NCBI GenBank assembly: GCA_905235555.1
Contig: CAJOMD010000005.1
Span: 1 to 64,000 of the forward strand
DNA from: an uncultured Eubacterium sp.
Lineage (GTDB): Bacteria; Bacillota; Clostridia; Lachnospirales; Lachnospiraceae
Reading direction: 5' to 3'
DNA: 64,000 nt
A model generated the notes under the pieces. That model was not told the DNA's origin, made no database searches, and worked only from the letters and a program-made list of their open reading frames with translations. How positions within the stretch are numbered: position 1 is the stretch's first letter; every line of letters starts with the position of its first letter. Both the position numbers and the translations under genes were made by a program. Below, one piece after another: positions 37,153 to 47,198 of the stretch.

Positions 37153-39000
37153 ATGAGTATTATAAACCATAATGGTGAACAAGAGGAAAGTATACTGAGC
37201 TATAAACCTATCAAAGGCTTTTTCAAAAGAAAAAGCCTTAGAAGGGTTTTAGCCCTATTTTTATGTGTAGCAACAATTTTTTCTTTTAATATGGTAGAGC
37301 CAGTTAAGACAGAAGCTGCATTAAAGTTAAATGCTTCACTTAAATATGTATATAAACAACATACATTTACTTTTAAATTAGGGAATGTAAAAGCAACGAA
37401 AGTTACTTGGGGAGTATCAAATCCATTTACAGGAACAGTATCTAGCGCTGGTGTATTTACACCAAAAGGATACGGTATGACTTTTGTCACTGCAAAATAC
37501 AAAGGCAAAACATACAAGAGCAAAGTAATAGTGCCTGATACCAATAGAAATATTTCTCTAAGTAAAAAGAAAGTTACTTTGTTTGAGACAAAGTCTTATA
37601 AGTTGAAAGTATATGGAACAGAGCAGGTTGAGTTCCATTCTAGGAACACACATATAGCTACAGTTACATCAAAAGGTAAGATCAAGGCAAAGAACCCAGG
37701 AACCACTACTATAGTGGCTAAGAAGGGTGGAGCCTTTACTTCATGCAAAGTAAAAGTTAAGTCTATGGGGGAACCTAAGATTAAAAAGCCAGCATGGTTG
37801 AATGACAGAGCAAAAGTAACTGTAAGAAAATACAATTCGCAGTGGCATCCTACTTTAGGAAGAATAGTCAAGAAAAAAGGGCAGACTATTAATCTCGGAA
37901 TTGCAAATGTGAGAGAGAATAACATTAAGAAAGTAGTATGGAGTTCGAGCAATACGGCAGTAGCTACAGTAACAGAGAAAGGCAAAATTACAGCTACATC
38001 TAATTTACTAAACGAAGGTAAAACTAAGGTTAGCGCAGTTGTTTTCTATAATTCAGGAAAGAATGAAGTGCTATCAAACACTATATATGTTACAAATCCA
38101 CAGGTAAATACACATGTTATTAATTGCTTCACAAAATCAGGTGGATCAAATAGATATCAGTATGTTTACTTCACTGGCCTAAGTGAAGTTTCAAAAGTTA
38201 AGTATACCATATCTAACAAGAAGTGCGTGCAGGCTACAGTTTACAATAACAAAGTCAGATTGCTAGGAAAGAAAAAAGGACACGGAACTATTACTGCGAA
38301 AGTTCACGGCAAGACTTACAAGATTAAATATTATGTTGTGACTCCTAAGTTTGGTTCGATTATAGGCGTCCTAGCCAAAGGAAATACTACAAAGATTAAG
38401 ATTGGTGGAATCGGAAAGATTCAGCCAAAGTTCACAAGTAGAGATACCTCGAAGTGTACAGTAGCGCTTGATGGAACTATCACAGGTAGAGGTTCAGGTG
38501 TTACTTATGTAGATGTTAAAGTGGGTGCTATGACATATTCATACAGAGTGGAAGTGGCCGCTACTGGTATGAAGACTATTATCAAAAGAGCTAAGTACAT
38601 AGTAAACCATTGGACATATAGCCAAGGAAATAGAATGGCCGATGGATATTATGATTGTTCAGCTCTAGTATGGAAGGGATACAAAGCATATAAGAACTAC
38701 CACTCTAAACTAGGTTCTACAAAGTATGCACTTCCAGCAGCATCTTTGTTTGATTACTTAAGGGCTAAAGGTCAAATTGCATACTTTGGTTATACAAAGA
38801 TGGATGACTTAAAACCTGGTGATTTGTTCTTCTATGGAGATTACAGCAGTGCGGTCAAATATTCACAGCCGGGCAGAACACTTAATATATATCACGTAGC
38901 AATGTATGCCGGAAACGGATATGTGGTAGAAAAAGGTACACCAAGATTTACATACAACAACCTAGATCACATTGTGGGAGTAGGACGAGTTGTTAATTAA
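37153..39000 (+). CDS. Secreted Ig-like (Big2) repeat protein with C-terminal NlpC/P60 domain
   Basis: Big2-like 'VTWGVSNPFTGTVSSAGVFTPKGYGMTFVTAKYKGKTYKSKV'; C-terminal 'MADGYYDCSALVWKGYKAY...LKPGDLFFYGDY...YHVAMYAGNGYVVE'. Confidence 0.88.
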   Translation: MSIINHNGEQEESILSYKPIKGFFKRKSLRRVLALFLCVATIFSFNMVEPVKTEAALKLNASLKYVYKQHTFTFKLGNVKATKVTWGVSNPFTGTVSSAGVFTPKGYGMTFVTAKYKGKTYKSKVIVPDTNRNISLSKKKVTLFETKSYKLKVYGTEQVEFHSRNTHIATVTSKGKIKAKNPGTTTIVAKKGGAFTSCKVKVKSMGEPKIKKPAWLNDRAKVTVRKYNSQWHPTLGRIVKKKGQTINLGIANVRENNIKKVVWSSSNTAVATVTEKGKITATSNLLNEGKTKVSAVVFYNSGKNEVLSNTIYVTNPQVNTHVINCFTKSGGSNRYQYVYFTGLSEVSKVKYTISNKKCVQATVYNNKVRLLGKKKGHGTITAKVHGKTYKIKYYVVTPKFGSIIGVLAKGNTTKIKIGGIGKIQPKFTSRDTSKCTVALDGTITGRGSGVTYVDVKVGAMTYSYRVEVAATGMKTIIKRAKYIVNHWTYSQGNRMADGYYDCSALVWKGYKAYKNYHSKLGSTKYALPAASLFDYLRAKGQIAYFGYTKMDDLKPGDLFFYGDYSSAVKYSQPGRTLNIYHVAMYAGNGYVVEKGTPRFTYNNLDHIVGVGRVVN

Positions 39001-39018
39001 AAATTAATATGATATTTC

Positions 39019-39047
39019 TTTACAGAGCCCCTGTTTTATGCTAAAAT
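39019..39047 (+). promoter_or_regulatory. Predicted rpsF operon promoter embedded in a palindrome
   Basis: TTTACA-N17-TAAAAT with TATGC extended -10, inside GAGCCCCTgTTTT-atgct-AAAAtAGGGGCTC (39025-39055). Confidence 0.55.
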
Positions 39048-39061
39048 AGGGGCTCGTAATG

Positions 39062-39139
39062 TATTAACATACCACGTTTTTACGTGGTTCCTTGCTCTTT
39101 GGGTGACTAGAGGGCCAAGACCAAAAGGAGGTAAAAAGC
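39062..39139 (+). promoter_or_regulatory. rpsF operon 5' leader (possible S6:S18 autoregulatory leader)
   Basis: Hairpin CCACGTttttACGTGG and GGxCC-containing elements ahead of AGGAGG and rpsF; ribosomal-protein leaders are known at this locus. Confidence 0.45.
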
Positions 39140-39430
39140 ATGAATAATTATGAATTAACAGTTGTTGTTAGTGCAAAGCTTGACGATGAAACAAGAGCAG
39201 CTAGGCTAGACAAAGTAAAAGAGTACATCGAGAGATTTGGTGGAAAAATTACTAATGTAGATGAGGCTGGTCTTAAAGAGTTAGCTTATGAAATCGAAAA
39301 GATGAAAGAAGCTTACTACTATTTCATCACAATTGAAACTGATAACACAGACATGACTCGTGAGTTAGAAAGCCGACTTCGTATTATGGACGATGTTATG
39401 AGATTTTTGTGCGTGAGTGTAGAAGCGTAA
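39140..39430 (+). CDS. rpsF: 30S ribosomal protein S6
   Basis: 'NNYELTVVVSAKLDDETRAARLDKVKEYIERFGGKI...LAYEIEKMKEAYYYF'; gene order rpsF-ssb-rpsR. Confidence 0.96.
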   Translation: MNNYELTVVVSAKLDDETRAARLDKVKEYIERFGGKITNVDEAGLKELAYEIEKMKEAYYYFITIETDNTDMTRELESRLRIMDDVMRFLCVSVEA

Positions 39431-39454
39431 AAAATAACAAGAGAGGTAAATAAT

Positions 39455-39913
39455 ATGAATAAAGTTGTTTTAATGGGTCGTTTAACTGCAGATCCTGATG
39501 TTAGATATTCTAACAACGGAGATAATCAGTTATGTGTAGCGAGATACACTTTGGCTGTCGATAGAAGATTCAAAAGAGAAGGAGAACCTACAGCAGATTT
39601 TATTAGATGCGTGGCATTTGGTCGTGCAGGTGAGTTTGCTGAGAAGTACTTCCACAAAGGAATTAAGATAGCAGTAGATGGACGTATCCAAACAGGAAGT
39701 TATCAGAACAAAGATGGACAGACAGTTTACACAACAGATGTAATAATTGAAAATCAGGAGTTTGCCGAGAGCAAAGCAGCTTCGGAGAAGAATGCATCAG
39801 CTCCAGTGCCTCAGGCTGAACCAAAAGAGGAAGAGCCTACAGCAGATGCGGGTGATGGATTTATGAATATTCCTGATAGTGTAGATGATTCAGGTCTTCC
39901 ATTTAACTTTTAA
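39455..39913 (+). CDS. ssb: Single-stranded DNA-binding protein
   Basis: 'MNKVVLMGRLTADPDVRYS...ADFIRCVAFGRAGEFAEKYFHKG'; acidic C-terminus ending DDSGLPFNF. Confidence 0.96.
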   Translation: MNKVVLMGRLTADPDVRYSNNGDNQLCVARYTLAVDRRFKREGEPTADFIRCVAFGRAGEFAEKYFHKGIKIAVDGRIQTGSYQNKDGQTVYTTDVIIENQEFAESKAASEKNASAPVPQAEPKEEEPTADAGDGFMNIPDSVDDSGLPFNF

Positions 39914-39938
39914 TTAGATTATAGGAGGTCAAGTTATT

Positions 39939-40199
39939 ATGGCATATAACAAAGAAAGATCGGACTCTCCAATGAGAAGAAGAGGCGGTCGTAGAAGAAA
40001 AAAAGTATGTGCATTTTGCGCAAACGAAGCAAAAGCAATTGATTATAAAGATGTAGAAACTTTGAAGAATTATATTTCTGAGAGAGGTAAAATTCTTCCA
40101 AGAAGAGTTACAGGAAACTGCGCTAGACATCAGAGAGCAATTACTACTGCAGTAAAACGCGCAAGAAACATTGCACTTTTGCCTTACACAGTTGAATAA
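39939..40199 (+). CDS. rpsR: 30S ribosomal protein S18
   Basis: '[63 protein letters not shown]'. Confidence 0.97.
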   Translation: MAYNKERSDSPMRRRGGRRRKKVCAFCANEAKAIDYKDVETLKNYISERGKILPRRVTGNCARHQRAITTAVKRARNIALLPYTVE

Positions 40200-40216
40200 T
40201 TTCAACTAGGTATAAA

Positions 40217-40262
40217 AAATACAGGGTTCGCATTTAAAATCGCTTGAGCCCTGTATTTTTTT
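40217..40262 (+). terminator. Intrinsic terminator after rpsR
   Basis: AAATACAGGG...CCCTGTATTTTTTT. Confidence 0.85.
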
Positions 40263-40361
40263 GTGCCTATTAAAACTAAATCTGCGTATGTTGAAACTGC
40301 TATGTCGCTTTGTCTTTTGGGAAAGTATATTGTATAATATTCTCGGAAAAAGGAGATTCAT

Positions 40362-42296
40362 ATGGACACAAGGAAAGAATGGAAAAAAGCAGGAAAGAAA
40401 TCATTAAAGGCACATTATTGGATATTTATCACAGTATGTTTGCTAGCGGCTATTATAGGTACTGAGTACGAGGGATCACTCGAGTTTTTCTCTGCAGACA
40501 AAGACAATTTTAAGGTTGTCAAACAGGCAAAAGATAGCAAAAAGGTTGTAGATAGAGTAATAGAAGAAGGATCTACTGCACTTCCGTCCACGCTAGATGA
40601 GAGACTGTCAGAAAACATTTTGGTAGCTTTAGCCAAAGGCGATAAAAATAAAATAGAAAAAAAGATTGCCGAAAACGAGAAAAAGGAACAGCAAAAGAAG
40701 GATAACATAGGTGGAATAATAAGCCTTAACCACCAAAAGGGAGTACTTGCCAATATTGTAAACAAAGTATCATCTGGAGCTGTTATCGTAACAGTTTATT
40801 CAGCCATTCTTTCTATAGTAAAGGATAATAACTGGGCATCGTTCATTTTTGTTTCTTTGGCGACGCTTATAATGATTGCGTTGTGGATATTCCTTGTAAA
40901 TGTTTACAAAGTTATAATGAAGAGAATCTTTATGGAAGGTTCCACATACGAGAAAGTTCAGTTTAATAGATTTTTATTTTTATCAAGAGTGGGAAGACAC
41001 TTTAAAGTTTCAAAGGCTGCTTTGAAATGGACAGTTTATGAGACTTTATGGTCACTCACTATAGTGGGATATTTTATCAAACACTATGCGTACTTTATGA
41101 CTCCATATATTTTGGCGGAGAATCCAGACATGACTGGCAGTGAGGCTATCACTCTTTCTCGCCAAATGATGTATGGGCACAAATGGGAATGCTTTAAATT
41201 AGACTTAAGTTTTATTTTATGGGATATTCTAGGTTGGAGTACATATGGTTTGGTCACATTTTTCTTTGTAGCAGCCTATAGAGAATCTACATTTGTTCAG
41301 TATTATAAGTACATTAGACAACAGGCATTTGATCACAAAATTGAAAATGCAGAGATGATGAACGACAAGTATTTATTTGTAAAGGCTGACAAAGAAGTTA
41401 TTAAATCAGCGTATCCTGATGTTAGAGAAGTAAAACAAGAGGGAACAGAACTTCCAAAAGAGAAAGGTTTCAAAGGCTTTATCGCCAAATGGTTTGGCAT
41501 TGTTCCTACTATGAATGAATACGAGTGGGAATATAGACGCATCCAAACAAACAAGGCCAAGATTAAAAACTTAGAAGATGCTATTGATGAAAAAGCATAT
41601 CCAAGAAGATTGTTTACTTTATCAGAAAAGGAAAAAGGAAGCAGAGAATCTTCTATGCTCTATACAAGAAGATATTGTGTGATTTCCATTATATTAATGT
41701 TTTTCGTATTCTGCTTCATAGGATGGGGTTGGGAGGTTACTCTTCACTTGGTAGAGAAAGGCACGTTTGTAAACAGAGGAGTAAACTATGGCCCATGGCT
41801 TCCAATTTACGGAACGGGTGGAATAGGAGCGCTACTTTTACTTACCAGAATAAAAAAACATCCAGTGGTAACATTTTTTGCGTCAATCGTGTTCTGTGGG
41901 TTGATTGAATACATTACGGGAGCATCGCTACTAGCAAAGCACGGTGCAAGATTCTGGAACTATAGTGGATATTTTTTAAATATAAACGGGCATGTCTGTG
42001 CAGAGGGATTATTAGTATTTGGTGTAGCATGTATAGCATGCATTTACGTGATAGCGCCAGTACTTGATAATAGATTTAGTACGTTGTCGATTAAGAAGGG
42101 AATCATTATTTGTGCAATATTGTTATCAGTATTTATTGCAGATAATATTTATTCAAGTAAGTATCCAAACTTAGAGGGTATGTCACCTAAATCACGTGCG
42201 CAATACCTTAAAAATAATCCGGATGCATATAAATACCAATTATGGAATGTTCTTGGTATTAAAAATACTCAGAAAAAATATAATACTAAAAAGTAG
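40362..42296 (+). CDS. DUF975-like / CmpB-type putative ABC transporter permease fusion
   Basis: N-terminal DUF975-like membrane half; C-terminal 'FFVFCFIGWGWEVTLHLVEKGTFVNRGVNYGPWLPIYGTGGIGALLLL' CmpB-type domain. Confidence 0.72.
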   Translation: MDTRKEWKKAGKKSLKAHYWIFITVCLLAAIIGTEYEGSLEFFSADKDNFKVVKQAKDSKKVVDRVIEEGSTALPSTLDERLSENILVALAKGDKNKIEKKIAENEKKEQQKKDNIGGIISLNHQKGVLANIVNKVSSGAVIVTVYSAILSIVKDNNWASFIFVSLATLIMIALWIFLVNVYKVIMKRIFMEGSTYEKVQFNRFLFLSRVGRHFKVSKAALKWTVYETLWSLTIVGYFIKHYAYFMTPYILAENPDMTGSEAITLSRQMMYGHKWECFKLDLSFILWDILGWSTYGLVTFFFVAAYRESTFVQYYKYIRQQAFDHKIENAEMMNDKYLFVKADKEVIKSAYPDVREVKQEGTELPKEKGFKGFIAKWFGIVPTMNEYEWEYRRIQTNKAKIKNLEDAIDEKAYPRRLFTLSEKEKGSRESSMLYTRRYCVISIILMFFVFCFIGWGWEVTLHLVEKGTFVNRGVNYGPWLPIYGTGGIGALLLLTRIKKHPVVTFFASIVFCGLIEYITGASLLAKHGARFWNYSGYFLNINGHVCAEGLLVFGVACIACIYVIAPVLDNRFSTLSIKKGIIICAILLSVFIADNIYSSKYPNLEGMSPKSRAQYLKNNPDAYKYQLWNVLGIKNTQKKYNTKK

Positions 42297-42357
42297 GTAT
42301 TATTGAGACTTTGTAAATTAAGCATTAAAGTATAAATAATAGCTGTTCATAGAAATA

Positions 42358-42411
42358 AAAAATAGAGGGATCAAACAATTTAAATTTAAAGTGCGATTCC
42401 TCTATTTTTGT
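42358..42411. terminator. Terminator between convergent genes
   Basis: AAATAGAGG...CCTCTATTTTT. Confidence 0.7.
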
Positions 42412-42432
42412 GCATCCCCAAAAGATAATTAT

Positions 42433-42864
42433 TTATGCTTTTGTAAGATCATCTTGATTGATCAGAGCAATATTATTTTCTTTAAGTATGGAAACTACCT
42501 TTTCGTTATCTGTTACTTTTAGGATTAGTAATGCGTTGTTACTATCCTTTGCTAGGAAAGCGTAGCAGTACTCAACGTTCACTTCAGCATTTGATAATAT
42601 TTTAGAAATCTTAGCCATTGAACCTGGTTCATCAGGAATTTTAACTCCAAATACTTCCGTTAGCTTACAAACCCAATTATTTTCCTTTAAAGTATTAAGT
42701 GTTGTGAATGGGTCATCCACTATTATACGAATGATACCATAATCGCTAGCATCTGCCACTTCCAAAGCTCTTAAGTTTATATTTTGTTCGCCCAAAAAAT
42801 TAGCCAATTCAAAAAGTTTACCAGGCTTATTCTCTACAAAAACAGAAATCTGATTAATATACAT
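42433..42864 (-). CDS. ACT domain protein
   Basis: Tandem ACT-like 'QISVFVENKPGKLFELANFLGEQNINLRALEVAD' and 'VFGVKIPDEPGSMAKISKILSNAEVNVEY'; adjacent to paaK-like gene. Confidence 0.9.
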   Translation of the reverse strand: MYINQISVFVENKPGKLFELANFLGEQNINLRALEVADASDYGIIRIIVDDPFTTLNTLKENNWVCKLTEVFGVKIPDEPGSMAKISKILSNAEVNVEYCYAFLAKDSNNALLILKVTDNEKVVSILKENNIALINQDDLTKA

Positions 42865-42875
42865 ACCGAAACCTC

Positions 42876-44171
42876 CTATATATTTCGTTTGTCAATTACT
42901 CGAACTGCTTTTCCTTCAGAACGCGCAATTGATTTTGGTGAAACAAGTGATACCTTAGCATAGATACCAAGCATACTCTTAAGTGCTGACACTATTTTCT
43001 TTTCAGTCTTTTCAATAGCACCCAAAGTATCGGAGAACATCTCTGGTGTCATCTCCACTAAGACTTCCAAAGTATCGCTGTTGTTTACTCTATCCACTAC
43101 TAACTGGTAGTTAGGAGCAAGCCCCTGGTTAATTAAAACTTCCTCAATCTGTGAAGGGAAGACATTTACACCTTTTATTATAAGCATATCATCTGTACGG
43201 CCCTTTAGTCTTTCAATACGTGCAATTGTTCTTCCACATTCACACTTCTCGTGTGTGAGGCTTGTTATATCTCTTGTTCTGTAACGAAGAAGTGGCATAG
43301 CTTTCTTTGAAATACATGAGAATACTAACTCACCCTCTTCGCCGTCAGGCAACACTTCGCCAGTGTTTGGGTCTATAATTTCTGGTATAAAATGATCTTC
43401 GTTTACATGAAGTCCATTTTGACATTCACATTCAAAAGCAACTCCAGGACCACTAATCTCAGTTAGTCCATAAATATCGTAAGCTTTAATGCCTAAACTT
43501 TTTTCAATGTCTGCGCGCATTTCATCCGACCATGCCTCTGCGCCAAAGATACCAGCTTTTAATTTAATTGTGTCTTCTACACCTCTTTCATGAATGGATT
43601 CTGCTAAATATGCAGCATATGAAGGTGTACAGCAAAGAACAGTAGAACCCAAATCTTGCATAAACTGAATTTGTCGGTCTGTGTTACCCGATGACATAGG
43701 AAGAGTTAGTGATCCAAGCATATGCGAACCACCATTTAGTCCAGGTCCACCGGTAAATAAACCATAGCCATAACTTACATGAACTACATCATCTTTATCA
43801 GCACCAACACCCACTAATGCTCTGGCACAACATTCATCCCATAAGTCCACATCGTCTTGCGTGTAGAACATTACTACACGTTTTCCTGTAGTTCCAGAAG
43901 TAGATTGGATGCGCACACAATCAGTTTGTGGTACTGCCAAAAGTTTATCTGGATAGTTGTCTCTTAAAAAATCTTTTGTGAGAAATGGAAGTTTGTGTAA
44001 ATCTTCAATAGATTTGATATCATCTGGAGTTACACCATGCTCTTCCATTTTGGCTCTATAAGGAGCCATATTTTCATATACATGCTTAACTGTTTCTACA
44101 AGGCGGCTGTTTTGTATTTCAGTCAACTCATCTCTAGAAGCAGTCTCAACGTCGCTGAAATATTTACTCAT
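42876..44171 (-). CDS. Phenylacetate-CoA ligase family protein
   Basis: 'IQSTSGTTGKRVVMFYTQDD', 'IYGLTEISGPGVAFEC', 'RTDDMLIIKGVNVFPSQIE'. Confidence 0.95.
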   Translation of the reverse strand: MSKYFSDVETASRDELTEIQNSRLVETVKHVYENMAPYRAKMEEHGVTPDDIKSIEDLHKLPFLTKDFLRDNYPDKLLAVPQTDCVRIQSTSGTTGKRVVMFYTQDDVDLWDECCARALVGVGADKDDVVHVSYGYGLFTGGPGLNGGSHMLGSLTLPMSSGNTDRQIQFMQDLGSTVLCCTPSYAAYLAESIHERGVEDTIKLKAGIFGAEAWSDEMRADIEKSLGIKAYDIYGLTEISGPGVAFECECQNGLHVNEDHFIPEIIDPNTGEVLPDGEEGELVFSCISKKAMPLLRYRTRDITSLTHEKCECGRTIARIERLKGRTDDMLIIKGVNVFPSQIEEVLINQGLAPNYQLVVDRVNNSDTLEVLVEMTPEMFSDTLGAIEKTEKKIVSALKSMLGIYAKVSLVSPKSIARSEGKAVRVIDKRNI

Positions 44172-44296
44172 AAAATACCTTCTTTCTCTTGTTTTAAATA
44201 GTATTTTACAATAAAATATGGAGAGTTACAATAAAAAAAGTTACTACTTAATATTTGCAATTGTGTTATATTATAACTAACTATTTGGAGGACGAT

Positions 44297-47032
44297 ATGA
44301 CAAAGAGAAATTTAGACAAATTTATAAGCAAATCTAGAGAAGCTGCGGCAGAAGGCGCAGTTCTTTTAAGAAATGAGAAAAAAACACTTCCTTTGGATAA
44401 GAACGAGGTAGTGTCTGTTTTTGGACGCCCAATGTTCGACTACTACAGAAGTGGTACAGGCTCGGGTGGTGCGGTTACAGTACCTTATGCAGTGAACTTG
44501 CTAGAGGGAATTAGGAAATCAGGTCTCAAGATTAATGAGGACATAATAAATGATTATGAAGAGTGGCTAAAAGACAATCCATTCAACAACGGTGGTGGCG
44601 GTTGGGCTCAGGAACCTTGGCACCAACATGATATGGAAATATCAGAAGACTACGCTAGGGAGCAAGCCAAAAAGACGAAGAAAGCTATATACGTAGTTGG
44701 TAGAACCGCCGGCGAAGACAAAGATAACTACATTGGAGAGGGTAGCTACTTACTCACAGAAAAAGAAAGTAATAATATTAAGAATATTGCCAAAGCCTTT
44801 GATGAAGTCATTGTGCTTTTAAATACTTCTAATATTATTGATATGAAGTGGGCGATTGAACCCGAGACAAAGGATCACATCACTGCTATAGTTTACGTAT
44901 GGCAGGGTGGTATGGAAGGTGGAAACGCCGTGATGGATGTTTTGCTTGGTAAAGTTAATCCAAGTGGTAAGCTTTCTGACACCATCACATACGACATTAT
45001 GGATTACCCATCTACATATAACTTCGGTAATGACTTTAGAAACTACTATAAGGAAGATATTTATGTAGGTTACAGATATTTTGAAACTTTCGCGCCACAC
45101 AAGGTGATGTATGAGTTCGGTTTCGGACTTTCATACACTACTTTCGATATTATCACTGAAGAAGTACAGTACGGCGTGGATGAAACTGTGTTTAAGATTG
45201 ATGTCACAAACACAGGAAATGTGGCCGGCAAAGAAGTTGTACAAATTTACTTAGAGGCTCCACAAGGTAAACTTGGTAAAGCCAAGAAATCTTTGGTGGG
45301 ATTTGCTAAGACTAAGGAACTTAAACCTAATAAAACACAAACGTTAGAGATTGTTGTGCCAAAAGAAGTTATGGCTTCATACGATGATAGAGGGCTTACT
45401 GGTCATAAATCTTGCTACGTGTTAGAGGAGGGTAAATATCAATTCCACGTTGGTAACAGCGTAAAGAATTGTAGTGTGGTTTCTATCTTTGAGCAGGAAG
45501 AATTAGAAGTGGTAGAGGAGTGCAGTGAATGTCTCTGCCCAGATGATGAAAACTTAGAGGTGCTAACAACAGGCGATGCAAAGGGAGATATTTACGATGA
45601 GAAATGGATTCCTTCCATGAAGCCTACTGTTGATTTGGCGCTTAGAATAGAAAAAAATCTTCCAAAATCTATGGAGATTACTGGCGACAAAGGAATCAGA
45701 CTTCAGGATGTACAAAAAGGCAAAGCATCTATGGACGATTTCGTGGCACAGCTTAGCGTGGAAGATATGGCATGTTTGGTACGAGGCGAGGGCATGAGCA
45801 GCCCACGTGTTACGGACTCTACAGCATCTGCTTTTGGAGGACTTAGCGATTCATTGTTCAAATTTGGCATTCCTGTGGGATGTTGTGCAGATGGACCTAG
45901 TGGTCTTCGTATGAAAGACGATACAGTTCAACTTCCTATCGGAACTTTGCTAGCTTGTACATGGAATACAGAATTGATTAGAAATTTATACACCTTCGAG
46001 GGTAAAGAACTTGTCCACCATAAAGTGGACACATTGTTGGGTCCTGGTGTTAATATTCATAGAAATCCTTTGAATGGACGTAACTTTGAATACTATTCAG
46101 AGGATCCATTCTTAACTGGTAAGATAGCAGTGGCTTGTACTGGAGGTATTCACGATGGTGGTTCTTGGGGAACTATCAAGCACTTTGCTCTAAACAGTCA
46201 GGAGGCTAGCAGATTTAAGATAGACGCGGTAGCTTCAGAGCGTGCTATTCGTGAGATTTACTTAAAGCCTTTCGAGATGGCAGTGAAAGCTGGCACAGTT
46301 AAGACGTTAATGACTGCTTACAACCCAGTTAACGGACATTGGTCAGCATCTAATTACGATCTTTGTACTACTATCCTTCGTGATGAGTGGGGCTTTGATG
46401 GAATGGTTATGACTGACTGGTGGGCTAGAATGAACGACGTAGTAAAGGGTGGTGAAGAGTCTGCCCAGTTTACTCGTGATATGATTCGCTCACAAAATGA
46501 TGCGTATATGATTGTAAATAACAACGGTGCTGAGGTGAACTCACACGGTGATAACACAGTTAAATCTGTGGAAGAGGGAAGATTAACTATTGGCGAACTT
46601 CAAAGAGCGTCAAAGAATATCCTAAACTTCCTAATCAATGCTACAGTTATCGAGAGAGAATTAGTGGATACTGACGTCCCTAAGGATTGCCCAGTGGATC
46701 CAGATGCCACACCTAAGTACAAAGAATTTACTATAAATGGAAATGATAAGGTGGAATTCGATAGCGAGAAATACGCCACTATGATAGTGGAAGAGTCTGG
46801 CACATACACATTAATAGTACATATGTGTTTTGATAGCCATAATCTTTATCAGGCTACGCTTAAGATGAACACCGACAAAGGAAATGTACTCACGCTACAA
46901 ACTGCCGGCACGGACGGTTATTGGGTAACTACAAAGGTATGCAAACTAAACTTAGAGAAGGGTGTTTACAATATTGAACTAGAAGATGTTCAGGCTGGTA
47001 TCAAGGTAGAGTGGATGCAGTTTAAAAAATAA
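44297..47032 (+). CDS. GH3 beta-glucosidase-like, reversed domain order
   Basis: 'EGAVLLRNEKKTLPL' C-domain at N-terminus, Fn3-like, then catalytic 'LLGPGVNIHRNPLNGRNFEYYSEDPFLTGKIA...KHFALNSQE...GMVMTDWW'; RBS GGAGG before ATG 44297. Confidence 0.92.
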   Translation: MTKRNLDKFISKSREAAAEGAVLLRNEKKTLPLDKNEVVSVFGRPMFDYYRSGTGSGGAVTVPYAVNLLEGIRKSGLKINEDIINDYEEWLKDNPFNNGGGGWAQEPWHQHDMEISEDYAREQAKKTKKAIYVVGRTAGEDKDNYIGEGSYLLTEKESNNIKNIAKAFDEVIVLLNTSNIIDMKWAIEPETKDHITAIVYVWQGGMEGGNAVMDVLLGKVNPSGKLSDTITYDIMDYPSTYNFGNDFRNYYKEDIYVGYRYFETFAPHKVMYEFGFGLSYTTFDIITEEVQYGVDETVFKIDVTNTGNVAGKEVVQIYLEAPQGKLGKAKKSLVGFAKTKELKPNKTQTLEIVVPKEVMASYDDRGLTGHKSCYVLEEGKYQFHVGNSVKNCSVVSIFEQEELEVVEECSECLCPDDENLEVLTTGDAKGDIYDEKWIPSMKPTVDLALRIEKNLPKSMEITGDKGIRLQDVQKGKASMDDFVAQLSVEDMACLVRGEGMSSPRVTDSTASAFGGLSDSLFKFGIPVGCCADGPSGLRMKDDTVQLPIGTLLACTWNTELIRNLYTFEGKELVHHKVDTLLGPGVNIHRNPLNGRNFEYYSEDPFLTGKIAVACTGGIHDGGSWGTIKHFALNSQEASRFKIDAVASERAIREIYLKPFEMAVKAGTVKTLMTAYNPVNGHWSASNYDLCTTILRDEWGFDGMVMTDWWARMNDVVKGGEESAQFTRDMIRSQNDAYMIVNNNGAEVNSHGDNTVKSVEEGRLTIGELQRASKNILNFLINATVIERELVDTDVPKDCPVDPDATPKYKEFTINGNDKVEFDSEKYATMIVEESGTYTLIVHMCFDSHNLYQATLKMNTDKGNVLTLQTAGTDGYWVTTKVCKLNLEKGVYNIELEDVQAGIKVEWMQFKK

Positions 47033-47072
47033 AGATAATAGTCAATGAAATTATTATTGATAATGAAATTAG

Positions 47073-47106
47073 TAAAAGGAGTTTTCTATATGAAAACTCC
47101 TTTTTA
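47073..47106 (+). terminator. Intrinsic terminator
   Basis: AAAAGGAGTTTTC-tatat-GAAAACTCCTTTTT. Confidence 0.88.
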
Positions 47107-47198
47107 ATTAAAAAACTCAATTTTGCAACACAAAATGGACACAAATATATTTTAAAATTTTAAACGTAACTTAAAAACGGACATGAAAGGAAAACATT

